A stretch of DNA of 64,000 nucleotides from positions 434,001 to 498,000 of the forward strand of contig NZ_CP039396.1 in NCBI RefSeq assembly GCF_004803915.1, given 5' to 3'. Numbering within the stretch: position 1 is the first letter of the stretch; each line of letters opens with the position of its first letter. The DNA is from Duncaniella dubosii (GTDB lineage Bacteria > Bacteroidota > Bacteroidia > Bacteroidales > Muribaculaceae). Positions 8,233 to 17,375 of this stretch are shown here, in pieces. The notes under the pieces are model-generated. The model ran no database searches. It saw only the letters and a program-made list of their open reading frames with translations, and was not told the DNA's origin. A program made the translations under genes and the position numbers.

Positions 8233-9725
8233 TGCGGTAATCTTATTGTAAAACTTGTCCCCTTGCCTTCGTCGCTCCCAGCTGATATAGAGCCGCCATG
8301 AGCATCGACCAGCAATTTCACATATGCAAGGCCGAGTCCCATTCCGGGTTGCTCTCCGGCTGAAGCCTTTCCGCGATAGAAACGCTGAAATATATGCTTC
8401 AGATCGCCTGACGAAATGCCATTGCCTGTATCGCTTATGTGAAGCTCGACATTTCCGTTGTTCTCAATTGCGTCTGCTTTGATTTCAACCGAATCACCTG
8501 AATACTTCACGGCATTTTCAACGAGATTATTCAATATATTATATAAATGTGACCGGTCGGCTGACACCTCAACAGATTTATCAATATTGTTGCTGATTCT
8601 TACAGTCTTACCGGGAGGCAACACCGTCGCCGACGCCACGGTCTCAAACAGCTCATGCAGATTGACACATTGAATATTCAAGGGGATTTGCTCCACATTG
8701 TTGAAGGTTATGTCCCTCAGTTTCGAGAAATAGGCCGAAAGATTGTCGAGGGCATTTCTTGTTTCAGACAACAATTCTTTCTTTACATCCCTATCCTCCA
8801 TCATCCGTGGGTTCTCCAACCCTGACACACACATTTTTAACGTGGAAATCGGTCGTTTAAGCTCATGAATCATCGTAGTGACAAAACTGTTGCGCATCCT
8901 GTCGAGCCGCGACAGCTTCAACACGGTGGAAAATTGCAAAACAAGACAGACGATGAGCATACACGATGCCAGCAGTGTTATGATAAGTGCCTGCCACATC
9001 TCCGGCAAAACATCAAATGGATTGATCTGGCTTGTTATACATACGGTTTTCCCTTGCAACTCTGAATAAGGAATTGTCATTGTCAGGGCCGGCGAGAAAA
9101 CTGAAATGTGGTCTGTTACCGTCGTATTCCATACCATACTGTCGGCTTCAATCAGTCGTATGCGGGCTTTTATTCCGGATTTGTGCAAAATTGAGTCAAT
9201 GCCTTCCACGGCAAACGGACATTTTCTTTCAATCTGGACATTGCTTGTGGCAAGCCACGCCTGACTTTCATCTCTGGCGCCCGATGCGTCGAAAACCATC
9301 GAATCAACCGGTGTCGCCATCTGAACCTGAGCAAGATCCATCGCCCGCTGTTTCTGCCCCTCTGAAAGAGGCGTTCCCGGTTCTAATCCGAGGAGTTCGT
9401 GGGCAGAAAAGAGATATGTATAAATTTTAGAAGTACGCGTCGTCTTTACCGTATCGCCATACTCCTGTTTCAATGAAAATGTCGGGACAGAGAATACTTC
9501 GGCGTTGTTTCCCTTTTGCTTCAAAGAATCAGCGCTTTTATCAGGTCTTTTTGCCCTGATCGCATTATAATCGTCCACACATGCCGTGATCCTTTCACTC
9601 AAATTCCTGTCATATTCCTTGAGCGAAAACTCATAGCGGCCATACAGCCAATACATCTGCATTCCGAGGAAAGCGATGATAGCAATGATTGTGACTATAT
9701 AAAGTGTCTTTATCCGTTTTTCCAT
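8229..9725 (-). CDS. Membrane sensor histidine kinase
   Basis: 498 residues. A membrane helix lies at ~5-28, a periplasmic sensor segment at ~30-235, and a second helix at ~240-265. Then come a DHp domain with the phospho-acceptor His in MIHELKRPIS and a HATPase_c domain with N box NLVENAVKYS, G1 box DTGNGIS and G2 box GMGLGLAYV. The periplasmic part shows no recognised sensor family to me. It pairs with the response regulator at 7555-8232. The start at 9725 is only a few bases from a TAATTTTG element (9730-9737), so its mRNA may be nearly leaderless. Confidence 0.92.
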   Translation of the reverse strand: MEKRIKTLYIVTIIAIIAFLGMQMYWLYGRYEFSLKEYDRNLSERITACVDDYNAIRAKRPDKSADSLKQKGNNAEVFSVPTFSLKQEYGDTVKTTRTSKIYTYLFSAHELLGLEPGTPLSEGQKQRAMDLAQVQMATPVDSMVFDASGARDESQAWLATSNVQIERKCPFAVEGIDSILHKSGIKARIRLIEADSMVWNTTVTDHISVFSPALTMTIPYSELQGKTVCITSQINPFDVLPEMWQALIITLLASCMLIVCLVLQFSTVLKLSRLDRMRNSFVTTMIHELKRPISTLKMCVSGLENPRMMEDRDVKKELLSETRNALDNLSAYFSKLRDITFNNVEQIPLNIQCVNLHELFETVASATVLPPGKTVRISNNIDKSVEVSADRSHLYNILNNLVENAVKYSGDSVEIKADAIENNGNVELHISDTGNGISSGDLKHIFQRFYRGKASAGEQPGMGLGLAYVKLLVDAHGGSISAGSDEGKGTSFTIRLPQ

Positions 9726-9729
9726 GATG

Positions 9730-9737
9730 CAAAATTA
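9730..9737 (-). promoter_or_regulatory. Putative -7 box of the kinase/regulator operon
   Basis: On the minus strand TAATTTTG matches TAnnTTTG and ends 5 bases before the kinase ATG. A start site at the usual distance would fall on or beside the ATG. No convincing -33 TTTG is present 19-21 bases upstream, so confidence is moderate at best. Confidence 0.4.
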
Positions 9738-9857
9738 AACAATTTTAATTTGTCGGAGTGACTGTATATCAAGCCATTTGCCTGACAGTAATAATTTAGT
9801 AACAATTCCATAATGTTTGAGTAATGATTATTTTCGGCTCTAAGACCGGCTCGCAAG

Positions 9858-9865
9858 TAACTTTG
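9858..9865 (+). promoter_or_regulatory. Putative -7 box of the GLPGLI operon
   Basis: TAACTTTG lies 34 bases before the GLPGLI gene start. The -33 region contains only a partial match (TTTC about 22 bases upstream), as might be expected for an activator-dependent promoter under the divergent two-component system. Confidence 0.45.
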
Positions 9866-9899
9866 CAGCAAGAAAATCAATCAACAAAAGACAACAGAC

Positions 9900-10781
9900 A
9901 TGAAAAAATCTTTTTTATTCCTCACCATCGTTCTTACCATCTGGGCTACAGTATCAGGAAAAGTCGTGCGCCGTCAACTCAGCATCTTTCAAAACACTGT
10001 CCCCGAAACAGAAACACTCGCCAATGAGACAATGGAGTTTGTCTATGACTACCGCTGCTGCGTAGATACCACAGGCTTGCTTGACGACAACATATCAAGC
10101 GACAATATGCTCCTTCAGATAGGGCCGGACGGACTCTCGAAGTTCTCAAGCTACAAGAACCTCACTGTTGATTCCATTCTCATGCGCTCTACTTCCGAAC
10201 AGATAGCCGACGCAGCAATGGAAGGAAAACTCAGCAACGGTGAGTTCATGACCATCTACAAGAATTATCCGTCAGGAAAGCTCACCCACACTGAAAAAAT
10301 ATGTCAGGACTGGTTCCGCTACGAGGAAGAGATGCCGAAGTTCGACTGGGAACTAACCGATTCGGTCACAACCGTACTCGGTTACGAATGCCGGAGCGCT
10401 CAATGCAAGTTCCGCGGACGCGAGTGGACTGTATTCTACACCGAGGATATTCCCCTGATGGACGGTCCTTGGAAACTCCACGGTCTTCCCGGTCTCATCA
10501 TGAAGGCTTCGGATGAGAACGGACACTACACTTTCGAGTGCATAGGTATCCGATCGAAAGCCAACCGACCAATCACCATCTACAAAGTACCCTTCAACAA
10601 AACAGACCGCAAGGGATATTATGACACCAAACATCGTTACGAAATAAATCCTTACGCCTATTATGAAGCCACGACAGGCGGTCATATCACAGTCACCGAC
10701 ATGGAAGGAAATCCATCACTCGACGCATACGACCCCATAGAACTGCCATACGATTACCTCGAACTTGACTGGAAGAAATGA
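9900..10781 (+). CDS. GLPGLI family protein
   Basis: 293 residues with an N-terminal signal peptide (~1-20). The family hallmark HGLPGLI occurs at ~residues 196-202, preceded by a tryptophan-rich segment (GREWTVFYTEDIPLMDGPW). The family is confined to Bacteroidota, is exported, and has no established biochemical activity. The gene overlaps the start of the receptor-like gene at 10778 by 4 bases (ATGA), a sign of translational coupling and probable joint function at the outer membrane. The divergent kinase/regulator pair is the likely controller. Confidence 0.88.
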   Translation: MKKSFLFLTIVLTIWATVSGKVVRRQLSIFQNTVPETETLANETMEFVYDYRCCVDTTGLLDDNISSDNMLLQIGPDGLSKFSSYKNLTVDSILMRSTSEQIADAAMEGKLSNGEFMTIYKNYPSGKLTHTEKICQDWFRYEEEMPKFDWELTDSVTTVLGYECRSAQCKFRGREWTVFYTEDIPLMDGPWKLHGLPGLIMKASDENGHYTFECIGIRSKANRPITIYKVPFNKTDRKGYYDTKHRYEINPYAYYEATTGGHITVTDMEGNPSLDAYDPIELPYDYLELDWKK

Positions 10782-13312
10782 ACAGATACAGCTTTTTTAT
10801 ATTTTGCGTTTTCCTCGGTCTGCTGTCGGTTTCGGCAGCAGACCCGGGTGAACTGCGTGGCAAAGTCGTTAATGCCGACACAGATGAACCGGTAACCGGA
10901 TGTATTGTGAAATCCAAAGGTGCGTTTACCTCAACCGACAAAGAAGGCCGCTTCGTAATCACCCCCAAATCCGGTGCTGACTCCATATCGTTCCGCTTCA
11001 TGGGCTACGAATCCTTGTCTCTACCTGTAACTGCCGACTTTTCTTGTGTACGTCTTAGTCCCAGAGTCACGCAACTGAACGACGTGATAGTCAAAGCCCC
11101 CGATATATATGCCAAAGGTGACACACTTGTGTTCAATGTGGCTAAATATGCAAATGCAAAGGACAATGCCATCATTGATGTCATCAAGCGTCTGCCCGGT
11201 ATAAAAGTGAAGGATGACGGCACTATAGAATATCAGGGAAAGCCAATCAATAAATTCTATCTCGATGGCAACGACTTCATAGGTGGCCAATACGGTCTTG
11301 CCACCAACAACATCTCGCATAAGGATGTTGCATCAGTCGAAGTGATGGAAAACCATCAGCCTGTCAAGGCTCTTGAAGGCATCGAGTTCCCGGAGGAGGC
11401 AGGTATCAATCTCAAACTGAAGGATGATGCCCGCAGCCGATGGGTAGGCGTTGCGCAGGTGGCGGCCGGAGCTCAGCCATTACTCTACGACGGTTCGCTG
11501 TTCACAATGCGCATGGCTTCCAAAATTCAGAATATGTTTACATTAAAAGCCGACAATACAGGATGGAACCCGGCAAATGAGATACGGGAGCATGATTTTG
11601 ACGATATGTTCTCTTCGGACTATACCGAATCCCTTTGGCCTGAGTACATTTCCGCCGACATTATCAACGCACCACTGACTGAGAAGCGCACCCGCGACAA
11701 CCTGTCATGGCTGGCCAACGCGATAACGGCATGGAAAAAGAATGATACTTCAATGCGCTTAAAACTCAATTATATGGGCGACCGCCTTGACTACAATTCC
11801 GGGATGACCACCGATTATTTCAGCTCGCAGATTCCTCAGTTCGTCCAGAATAATGCACAGCGGACTCAGACACATGACATGTCGGCTCAGTTCTATAGCC
11901 AGACTAACAAACGTGATTATTTCCTTAAGGAAAAATTTACGGTAGCGGGAATATGGGACAAGTCCAACTCGACAGTGACGGGTTCGTATGACCTCGCCCA
12001 GCTTGTTGACCGAAAGAGTTTCTCTGCCTCAAACGACCTGAAACTTGTGAAGCGCAATGAGAAAAAACTCTTCACTCTTATATCGCGAAACACTTTCGGG
12101 CATAATCCGGACCTATTGACAGTGGCCGGTGACGAAGATGCTGTGCAGAGTCTGGGAACTACTGATTTCCGAAGCACCACGGAAACCAGATTCGGGAAGA
12201 TGACACGTTTCTGGAAATATTATTTAACTGCCGGACTTGATCTTGACTGGCTCCGTATGAACAGTTCTCTTGCCGGACTTGGCGAATTTGACAACAACGG
12301 AATCCATGAAGCATTCCTGTCTAATCTATATGCCACTCCACAGATTGATTACGAACGTAACGGCTGGCGCGCATCGCTTCGGATACCGCTGAAATGGCTG
12401 CATCACTCCGTGGCCGGCCGACATGATTATGTCAATACATCCCCGCGTCTATATGTCAGACGGCAACTGACTTCCAAATCAGACGTTTCCGGTTCGGTGG
12501 CCTATAGTCTCGGTTCTCCGCAGCCATATATGAATATCACTGCCCCGGTGCTTTCCGACTACCGTAACCTCTTCATTGCGGATAACCCCGACAAATATTC
12601 ACAGAAGATTGCGGCCACGCTCTCTTATCGTTATCGTAATCCGTTGAAGTCTCTGTTTTTCAACCTTTCGGCAACATATAACCACAGTCGTACATCAATA
12701 ATGTCAAACCAGTTATTTATAGACGACTTCATAGTGTCGACCTATGCGCAACGTCTGAATAACAGCAATTCATGGTATGTCAACGGCGGTTTCAGCAAGG
12801 GACTTGGACACAGCAGGATAGTGGTAGGTTGCGATGTCAATGCCTCTGTGTCGTCCGCTTCCTCCATGCGCGATTACGATGTGATACCATACCGCCAGAT
12901 GACAGCCGGTGTAAAACCCTACTTCAAAGGAAGTCTGTTGAAATGGCTCTCGGCCAATTATGAAGCAGACTATGGATTCTCAAAGATGAAAATCAACGGC
13001 GAGACCAACGACTATCATACCTTCAGGCAGAATATTTTTACAACTATAATCCCCAGCGATATTGTGCAGTTTACCATAGGAGCCGAGCATTTTCTGACCC
13101 GTTTCCCCGAAGGGAACACTGCAAATCTCCTACTCCTTGACGCCTCAGCGGTGTGGCGTCTTAACAACAAAGTACGGCTATCGCTTACAGCCGACAACCT
13201 GCTCAACCGGCGCAGCTACGAATATGTCAACTACGGTACACTATCCCGTTCCGAACACCACTTCCTTATACGCCGGCGCAGCATCCTCGCCTCTGTCCAA
13301 TACCGCTTCTGA
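10778..13312 (+). CDS. TonB-receptor-like outer-membrane protein with CarboxypepD_reg domain
   Basis: 844 residues: signal peptide (~1-21), a carboxypeptidase-regulatory-like beta sandwich (~25-105), a plug-like domain (~110-225, with KRLPGIKVKDDG and NKFYLDGNDF), then a long beta-barrel ending in an aromatic residue (VQYRF). It lacks an STN domain, so it is not a sigma-linked signalling receptor. Translation is coupled to the GLPGLI gene, a pairing seen repeatedly in Bacteroidota. Substrate is unknown; metal or peptide handling is possible, but nothing in the sequence decides it. Confidence 0.85.
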   Translation: MNRYSFFIFCVFLGLLSVSAADPGELRGKVVNADTDEPVTGCIVKSKGAFTSTDKEGRFVITPKSGADSISFRFMGYESLSLPVTADFSCVRLSPRVTQLNDVIVKAPDIYAKGDTLVFNVAKYANAKDNAIIDVIKRLPGIKVKDDGTIEYQGKPINKFYLDGNDFIGGQYGLATNNISHKDVASVEVMENHQPVKALEGIEFPEEAGINLKLKDDARSRWVGVAQVAAGAQPLLYDGSLFTMRMASKIQNMFTLKADNTGWNPANEIREHDFDDMFSSDYTESLWPEYISADIINAPLTEKRTRDNLSWLANAITAWKKNDTSMRLKLNYMGDRLDYNSGMTTDYFSSQIPQFVQNNAQRTQTHDMSAQFYSQTNKRDYFLKEKFTVAGIWDKSNSTVTGSYDLAQLVDRKSFSASNDLKLVKRNEKKLFTLISRNTFGHNPDLLTVAGDEDAVQSLGTTDFRSTTETRFGKMTRFWKYYLTAGLDLDWLRMNSSLAGLGEFDNNGIHEAFLSNLYATPQIDYERNGWRASLRIPLKWLHHSVAGRHDYVNTSPRLYVRRQLTSKSDVSGSVAYSLGSPQPYMNITAPVLSDYRNLFIADNPDKYSQKIAATLSYRYRNPLKSLFFNLSATYNHSRTSIMSNQLFIDDFIVSTYAQRLNNSNSWYVNGGFSKGLGHSRIVVGCDVNASVSSASSMRDYDVIPYRQMTAGVKPYFKGSLLKWLSANYEADYGFSKMKINGETNDYHTFRQNIFTTIIPSDIVQFTIGAEHFLTRFPEGNTANLLLLDASAVWRLNNKVRLSLTADNLLNRRSYEYVNYGTLSRSEHHFLIRRRSILASVQYRF

Positions 13313-13371
13313 CAAGTCAAGTCCCCGACATCACTGCCGAGGACTTGACTGTCAGTATGATTAAGCTGTTT

Positions 13372-15945
13372 TTATTTCAGAATACCTGATGACGCACCTG
13401 CCTGTCTGGTTATATCATCGCCTTGTTTCACTTTCTTACCAAAACCGAGTGTATATGTTACTGAAAGCTGAACAAACGCATGACCTGACGCATTGCTGCT
13501 CCATTTATTGACTGAATAATTCTCGCTGCGCATCGTTTCGTATGAAGATCTCCAGTTCCACCTTTGAAGATTCTGAGCTGTCAGCCGAATATTCCACGAC
13601 GCATTGCTCCATCCAGCCTGCAAGACAAAGGCATCCTTGTTTTTTGTCCATATCCCGGACATGGAATTATAATTGTCGGTTGCATTTTCCGAATTGTATG
13701 ATATGGCAAAATTAAAATTGCCCAGATAATATAGCGCCTGTAGATAGAAGTTGATACAGGAGTGGTTTATGCTGTATGGCAATCCATTGTGGACATAAAG
13801 CTGAGCCAGTTGCCCTGACAAATAGAGCTTGCCATCAAGAAAACTGGAAGAAGCATTTATCCCGTAGTTGTAATGACCGAACTTGCCTACAGGCTGTTGA
13901 ATCGTTCTGACTATACCTTCCGAAGTCGCCTCATAGACAAACGCCGCCCGGTTACCCACAAGCCATGAATTAGCAAAAACGGTCATGTTGAATCTGTTTG
14001 ATGGAATGAATGTGTAGTTGATGCCTATATCATAACTTCTGTGAGACTTCAATAGCGGATTGCCCGTATGCCAGAGAAATGGAGACACCTGAATGATATT
14101 GTCGCTTTTATAGTTGGATGAGGGTGGCCATACTGAATAATGGAACACCGCACCAAATGAGTTTTTTCTGTCAGGCACAAATCTGAATGAGGCATCGATA
14201 TATGGATAGTCTGAAATTGCCTTGTTGTCATTAAGGTCTGTTGCCAGCCAGTTCCACCCGAAGCCTAAAGATGTGGAGACTTTCTTATCGGCAAAACTAT
14301 AGGAAGCACCAATCTGTCCGAATTTAGTTGTTGAATTGTCAAGAGCATTGACCGAACCTGAATAGTCGGTGCGGTTATGTTCATATAGTCCTCTGATATG
14401 TGTCATTATAGAATGTTTCTCACCGAAGGTCTGACTGTAATTCAATCCAATGTTTCCCTTATGGGTATTATCTCCAGCATTGTTATATATTGAAGCGATA
14501 TCAGTCTCTGAATATTGTGAGCTTTGATTGGTGTGGGAATATGAATAACCAAGTGAAGCTGTAAGAGAATTATTCTCAGGCAGACTGAAAAAATAATATC
14601 CATTGTAATTAAGATATTTTGCTTTTGAGTCTGCAATGGATTCATAATATGACCGGCCTAAAAGATTGTCTGTATATTTTACCTCTCCTGTATTGTCGTC
14701 ATGTGGTGTGGCGTCAAGTCCAATGGAAATCTGACTGTTGGCCGTAATCTTATCTCCTGAGTACAAGGCTCTGAAACTTGTCTCATAATTACGTCTGCGG
14801 TATCTGGAGGTCTCCGTCCGAGACTCACGCTGAAAACTTTTTATTTCGCCGTCATCCTGAGGCAGCCGGAACGTCTCGGTCTGATCCACTCCGAAATGGT
14901 TGTTAGACATATAATAACCATAGCACATTATATCGTATGTCATCTTGTTTTTCACAAATCGGACATTGCCTTGCAGAAATCCGGAATTTGCAATGAAATT
15001 CTCTGTCCCCAAAGCTTTCACATATCCGCCATATTCATATTGTGTCATTCTGAAATTGATGACGTATCTATTACCCTGAAATCTTGGATCTCATGGATAT
15101 TCGAGGTATTCAACGCATCTGACATCCGACATTCTCATCATTTTAAGATCATTCTCCGATGCAGGAACATAGTCTATGTAGATAGCTACCGGCTGATTGG
15201 AGGCTGTAGTTACAACGGATGAACCTAACTTTACATTAAGTTGAGGAATTGCCATCCTGACAAGCAGATCAGTCGCGGTCTGGGAAGCGTCCTTCTGTCG
15301 TTGGGTAGGTCTGTAGATACTTTTATCAGACAATAACAAGGCATTATCTCCTTCTACTTTAACGGATTGCAGATTGATAGGCAACTCCTTCATTAGAATT
15401 GTGCCCATATCAAACGTACTGGACTCTTTATAGGTCGTTTCATAACCGAGGCATGACAATTTGCCGACTACTCCTTGTTTGTCACAAGGTATCGAGAATC
15501 GTCCTGCCTCATCGGTTATGCCGTATGTGATGACAGTCGAATCTTTGGGCGCCAGCAGCATCACTGTCGCCGCAACCACAGGCTCGTTGTCGCTACCGAT
15601 GGCTCGGCCCGTATAACAGAATTTTCCATGTTGCAGTGCCTCGATATAGTAATTATGGTCTTTTTTGATAATTGATATTGGATTAAGTCCGATTGTCAGA
15701 CGCAAGGCTTCATAGGCATCATCAGTATGTATTCTTGCTGACGTTTTGTAGTTATCGAGTTCCTTATATATAAATGTGATATTTACATCGGGATGGTCTT
15801 TGCAGATTCTGATGATAGCTTCTGATATGGGCGTGTTGTCAAACGAATAGTCGTATTCGTATGCACCGGCTGAAATGCAGCTCATCGCAACCATTATCAG
15901 GGTCAGGAGAGTTTTCTTGCTGCGCAAGCGATAGGTCGATAACAT
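13372..15945 (-). pseudogene. STN-domain outer-membrane beta-barrel gene interrupted by an in-frame TGA
   Basis: The 858-codon frame is intact except for one TGA at 15091-15093. The part before it (284 residues) has a signal peptide, an STN-like domain, a carboxypeptidase-regulatory domain and the start of the plug, ending VEYLEYP. The same frame continues with DPRFQGNRYVINF and a complete barrel (558 residues from the next Met). The paralog at 338-2890 reads ...FPTDPRF... here, so the stop replaces a Thr (or Ser) codon. No other lesion is seen, so the mutation is recent, tolerated by readthrough, or a sequencing error. The gene follows sigma and anti-sigma genes with a 2-base gap. Confidence 0.85.
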
Positions 15946-15947
15946 TT

Positions 15948-16604
15948 TCAGTCGAGGTTTAGGATATTTCCGGTTTGTCTGATACTAATCTGCTCAAATG
16001 TGTTAAGTTGCCCAACAACGTCGTCAAGCGTCAACGACGGATCGAGTTTGTAGTAAAGACGCAGTGATGCCGCTTCCTTGTTGTTGAACCTGACCTCTAC
16101 ACTGTATGTGTCGGCGACCTCTTTCATTATCTTTTCAAGAGGCTCATTCTCAAACAATACAGGAGTCTGACTAACTTTTACAGTATCGCTATATACGGTA
16201 ATGCTATCTGTTGAAACGACAGCGACTGATGGCGCAACAGTCACGTCGTCAGCGGCCGATTGCGGTTTATGGTCAATCACAGCCACAGTGACAACAAATC
16301 CGGCTGCAACGGCAATGATTGATGAGCCTATTATAGCTGCGATTGAGGCTGCTCGACTGCCGGACCATAAGAATGAACGACGCGGGCTGACAGTATGTTT
16401 CGCCGAAAGGGTCTCCCATTCGGCATCGACATCTATCTCTCTTCCGGCTTCTATCGCAGAATCGGTTTTGCAAAGAAGATTGTAAATCTCTCTGGTTTCA
16501 GAATCCGACAGTATTTCAGTCAGCTGCTCCGGCGTATAATTTTCCGGGTGCTCTATAATATCAAGCACCACATCATATTTAGACTCATACTTCTCCATTT
16601 TCAT
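15948..16604 (-). CDS. Anti-sigma-like membrane protein with DUF4974 domain (second copy)
   Basis: About 218 residues from the chosen ATG; an upstream ATG at 16634 exists. An acidic cytoplasmic N-terminus (~1-75) is followed by a membrane helix (~85-107), a Ser/Thr/Val-rich linker and a C-terminal DUF4974/STN-like domain (~145-218, ending RQTGNILNLD). As in the first cassette, the FecR beta domain normally found in the middle is absent. The start overlaps the sigma gene by 20 bases and the stop is 2 bases before the barrel gene, so the three are one transcription unit. The function as anti-sigma factor is inferred. Confidence 0.7.
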   Translation of the reverse strand: MKMEKYESKYDVVLDIIEHPENYTPEQLTEILSDSETREIYNLLCKTDSAIEAGREIDVDAEWETLSAKHTVSPRRSFLWSGSRAASIAAIIGSSIIAVAAGFVVTVAVIDHKPQSAADDVTVAPSVAVVSTDSITVYSDTVKVSQTPVLFENEPLEKIMKEVADTYSVEVRFNNKEAASLRLYYKLDPSLTLDDVVGQLNTFEQISIRQTGNILNLD

Positions 16605-17082
16605 TGAGTTTTTTGCGGATGATTGTAATTGCATGACTCAGATGACGATACACGGCAGTCTCGCTTATGCCCATTACTGCTGCGACTCTGGCAAAGGGCA
16701 AACCGTCGGAGAACCGCAGTTCCATCACCCATCGTGCCTGAGGAGAGATTTCAGACTTGATCAGACCGTAAATCCGGGCAATTGTTTCATCATCAGGCCA
16801 ATCCTCGGTGTCATATTCATCATTGTCAAGGAAATAACGGTTAGCTATGCGCTGATGAATCTCACAGTCCCGGATATGGTTAAGACAGCGGTTGCGGATT
16901 GCCCGCAAAAGATAGGGACGCGATAAAACGTGTCCGCCGAGTCGTGAGTCGAGTAGCGAGACAAACACATCGTGTACGATGTCGCGCGCAAAATCATCGT
17001 CGTGCAGAAGTGCCACGGCCATCCGGTACATCTGCGCATAATGTGCTTTGAAAAGCTGCTCTATGTCGTTTCTGTTCGTCAT
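16585..17082 (-). CDS. ECF-type RNA polymerase sigma-70 factor (second copy)
   Basis: 165 residues. Region 2 lies at ~10-45 (FARDIVHDVFVSLLD) and region 4 at ~105-160 with the helix-turn-helix FARVAAVMGISETAVYRHL. It heads an operon with the DUF4974 protein and the interrupted STN barrel. The upstream 200 bases (17083-17279) separate it from the IS element and contain a TAACTTTA stretch on the minus strand that may be part of its promoter; no strong consensus promoter is seen. Confidence 0.9.
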   Translation of the reverse strand: MTNRNDIEQLFKAHYAQMYRMAVALLHDDDFARDIVHDVFVSLLDSRLGGHVLSRPYLLRAIRNRCLNHIRDCEIHQRIANRYFLDNDEYDTEDWPDDETIARIYGLIKSEISPQARWVMELRFSDGLPFARVAAVMGISETAVYRHLSHAITIIRKKLNENGEV

Positions 17083-17279
17083 ACATTAATAAGACACACA
17101 ACATCCGCAAAACTCAACCCTGAAAAAGAAAAAATTTTGAGAAAATCACATATCTGTCTGTAAAGTTACTGAAAACAATCCGATTACACATTAAAATATT
17201 CGCCCCATGTCAATATAATACCATATACCCATGACCTCACCGAGCAAATTTTACCGATATTACATCAAACAATAAAAAA

Positions 17280-17299
17280 TATTGCTGTCCGATAAAACT
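17280..17299 (+). repeat. Left inverted repeat of the IS element
   Basis: 20 bp, TATTGCTGTCCGATAAAACT, perfectly repeated in inverted orientation at the right end. A 7-bp stem (CTCGAAC/GTTCGAG, about 17322-17350) follows inside the element and may end the transposase transcript. Confidence 0.9.
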
Positions 17300-17375
17300 C
17301 AAATAGCGCAATAAAGTATGGCTCGAACGCTGATTTTACGGTGTTCGAGTCTTCTTTTTTACCTTACAAGCCCCC

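Noticed and set aside
15091..15093. TGA read as selenocysteine
   Set aside because: The paralog has Thr here, the site is not catalytic, and no SECIS-like hairpin directly after the codon was apparent.
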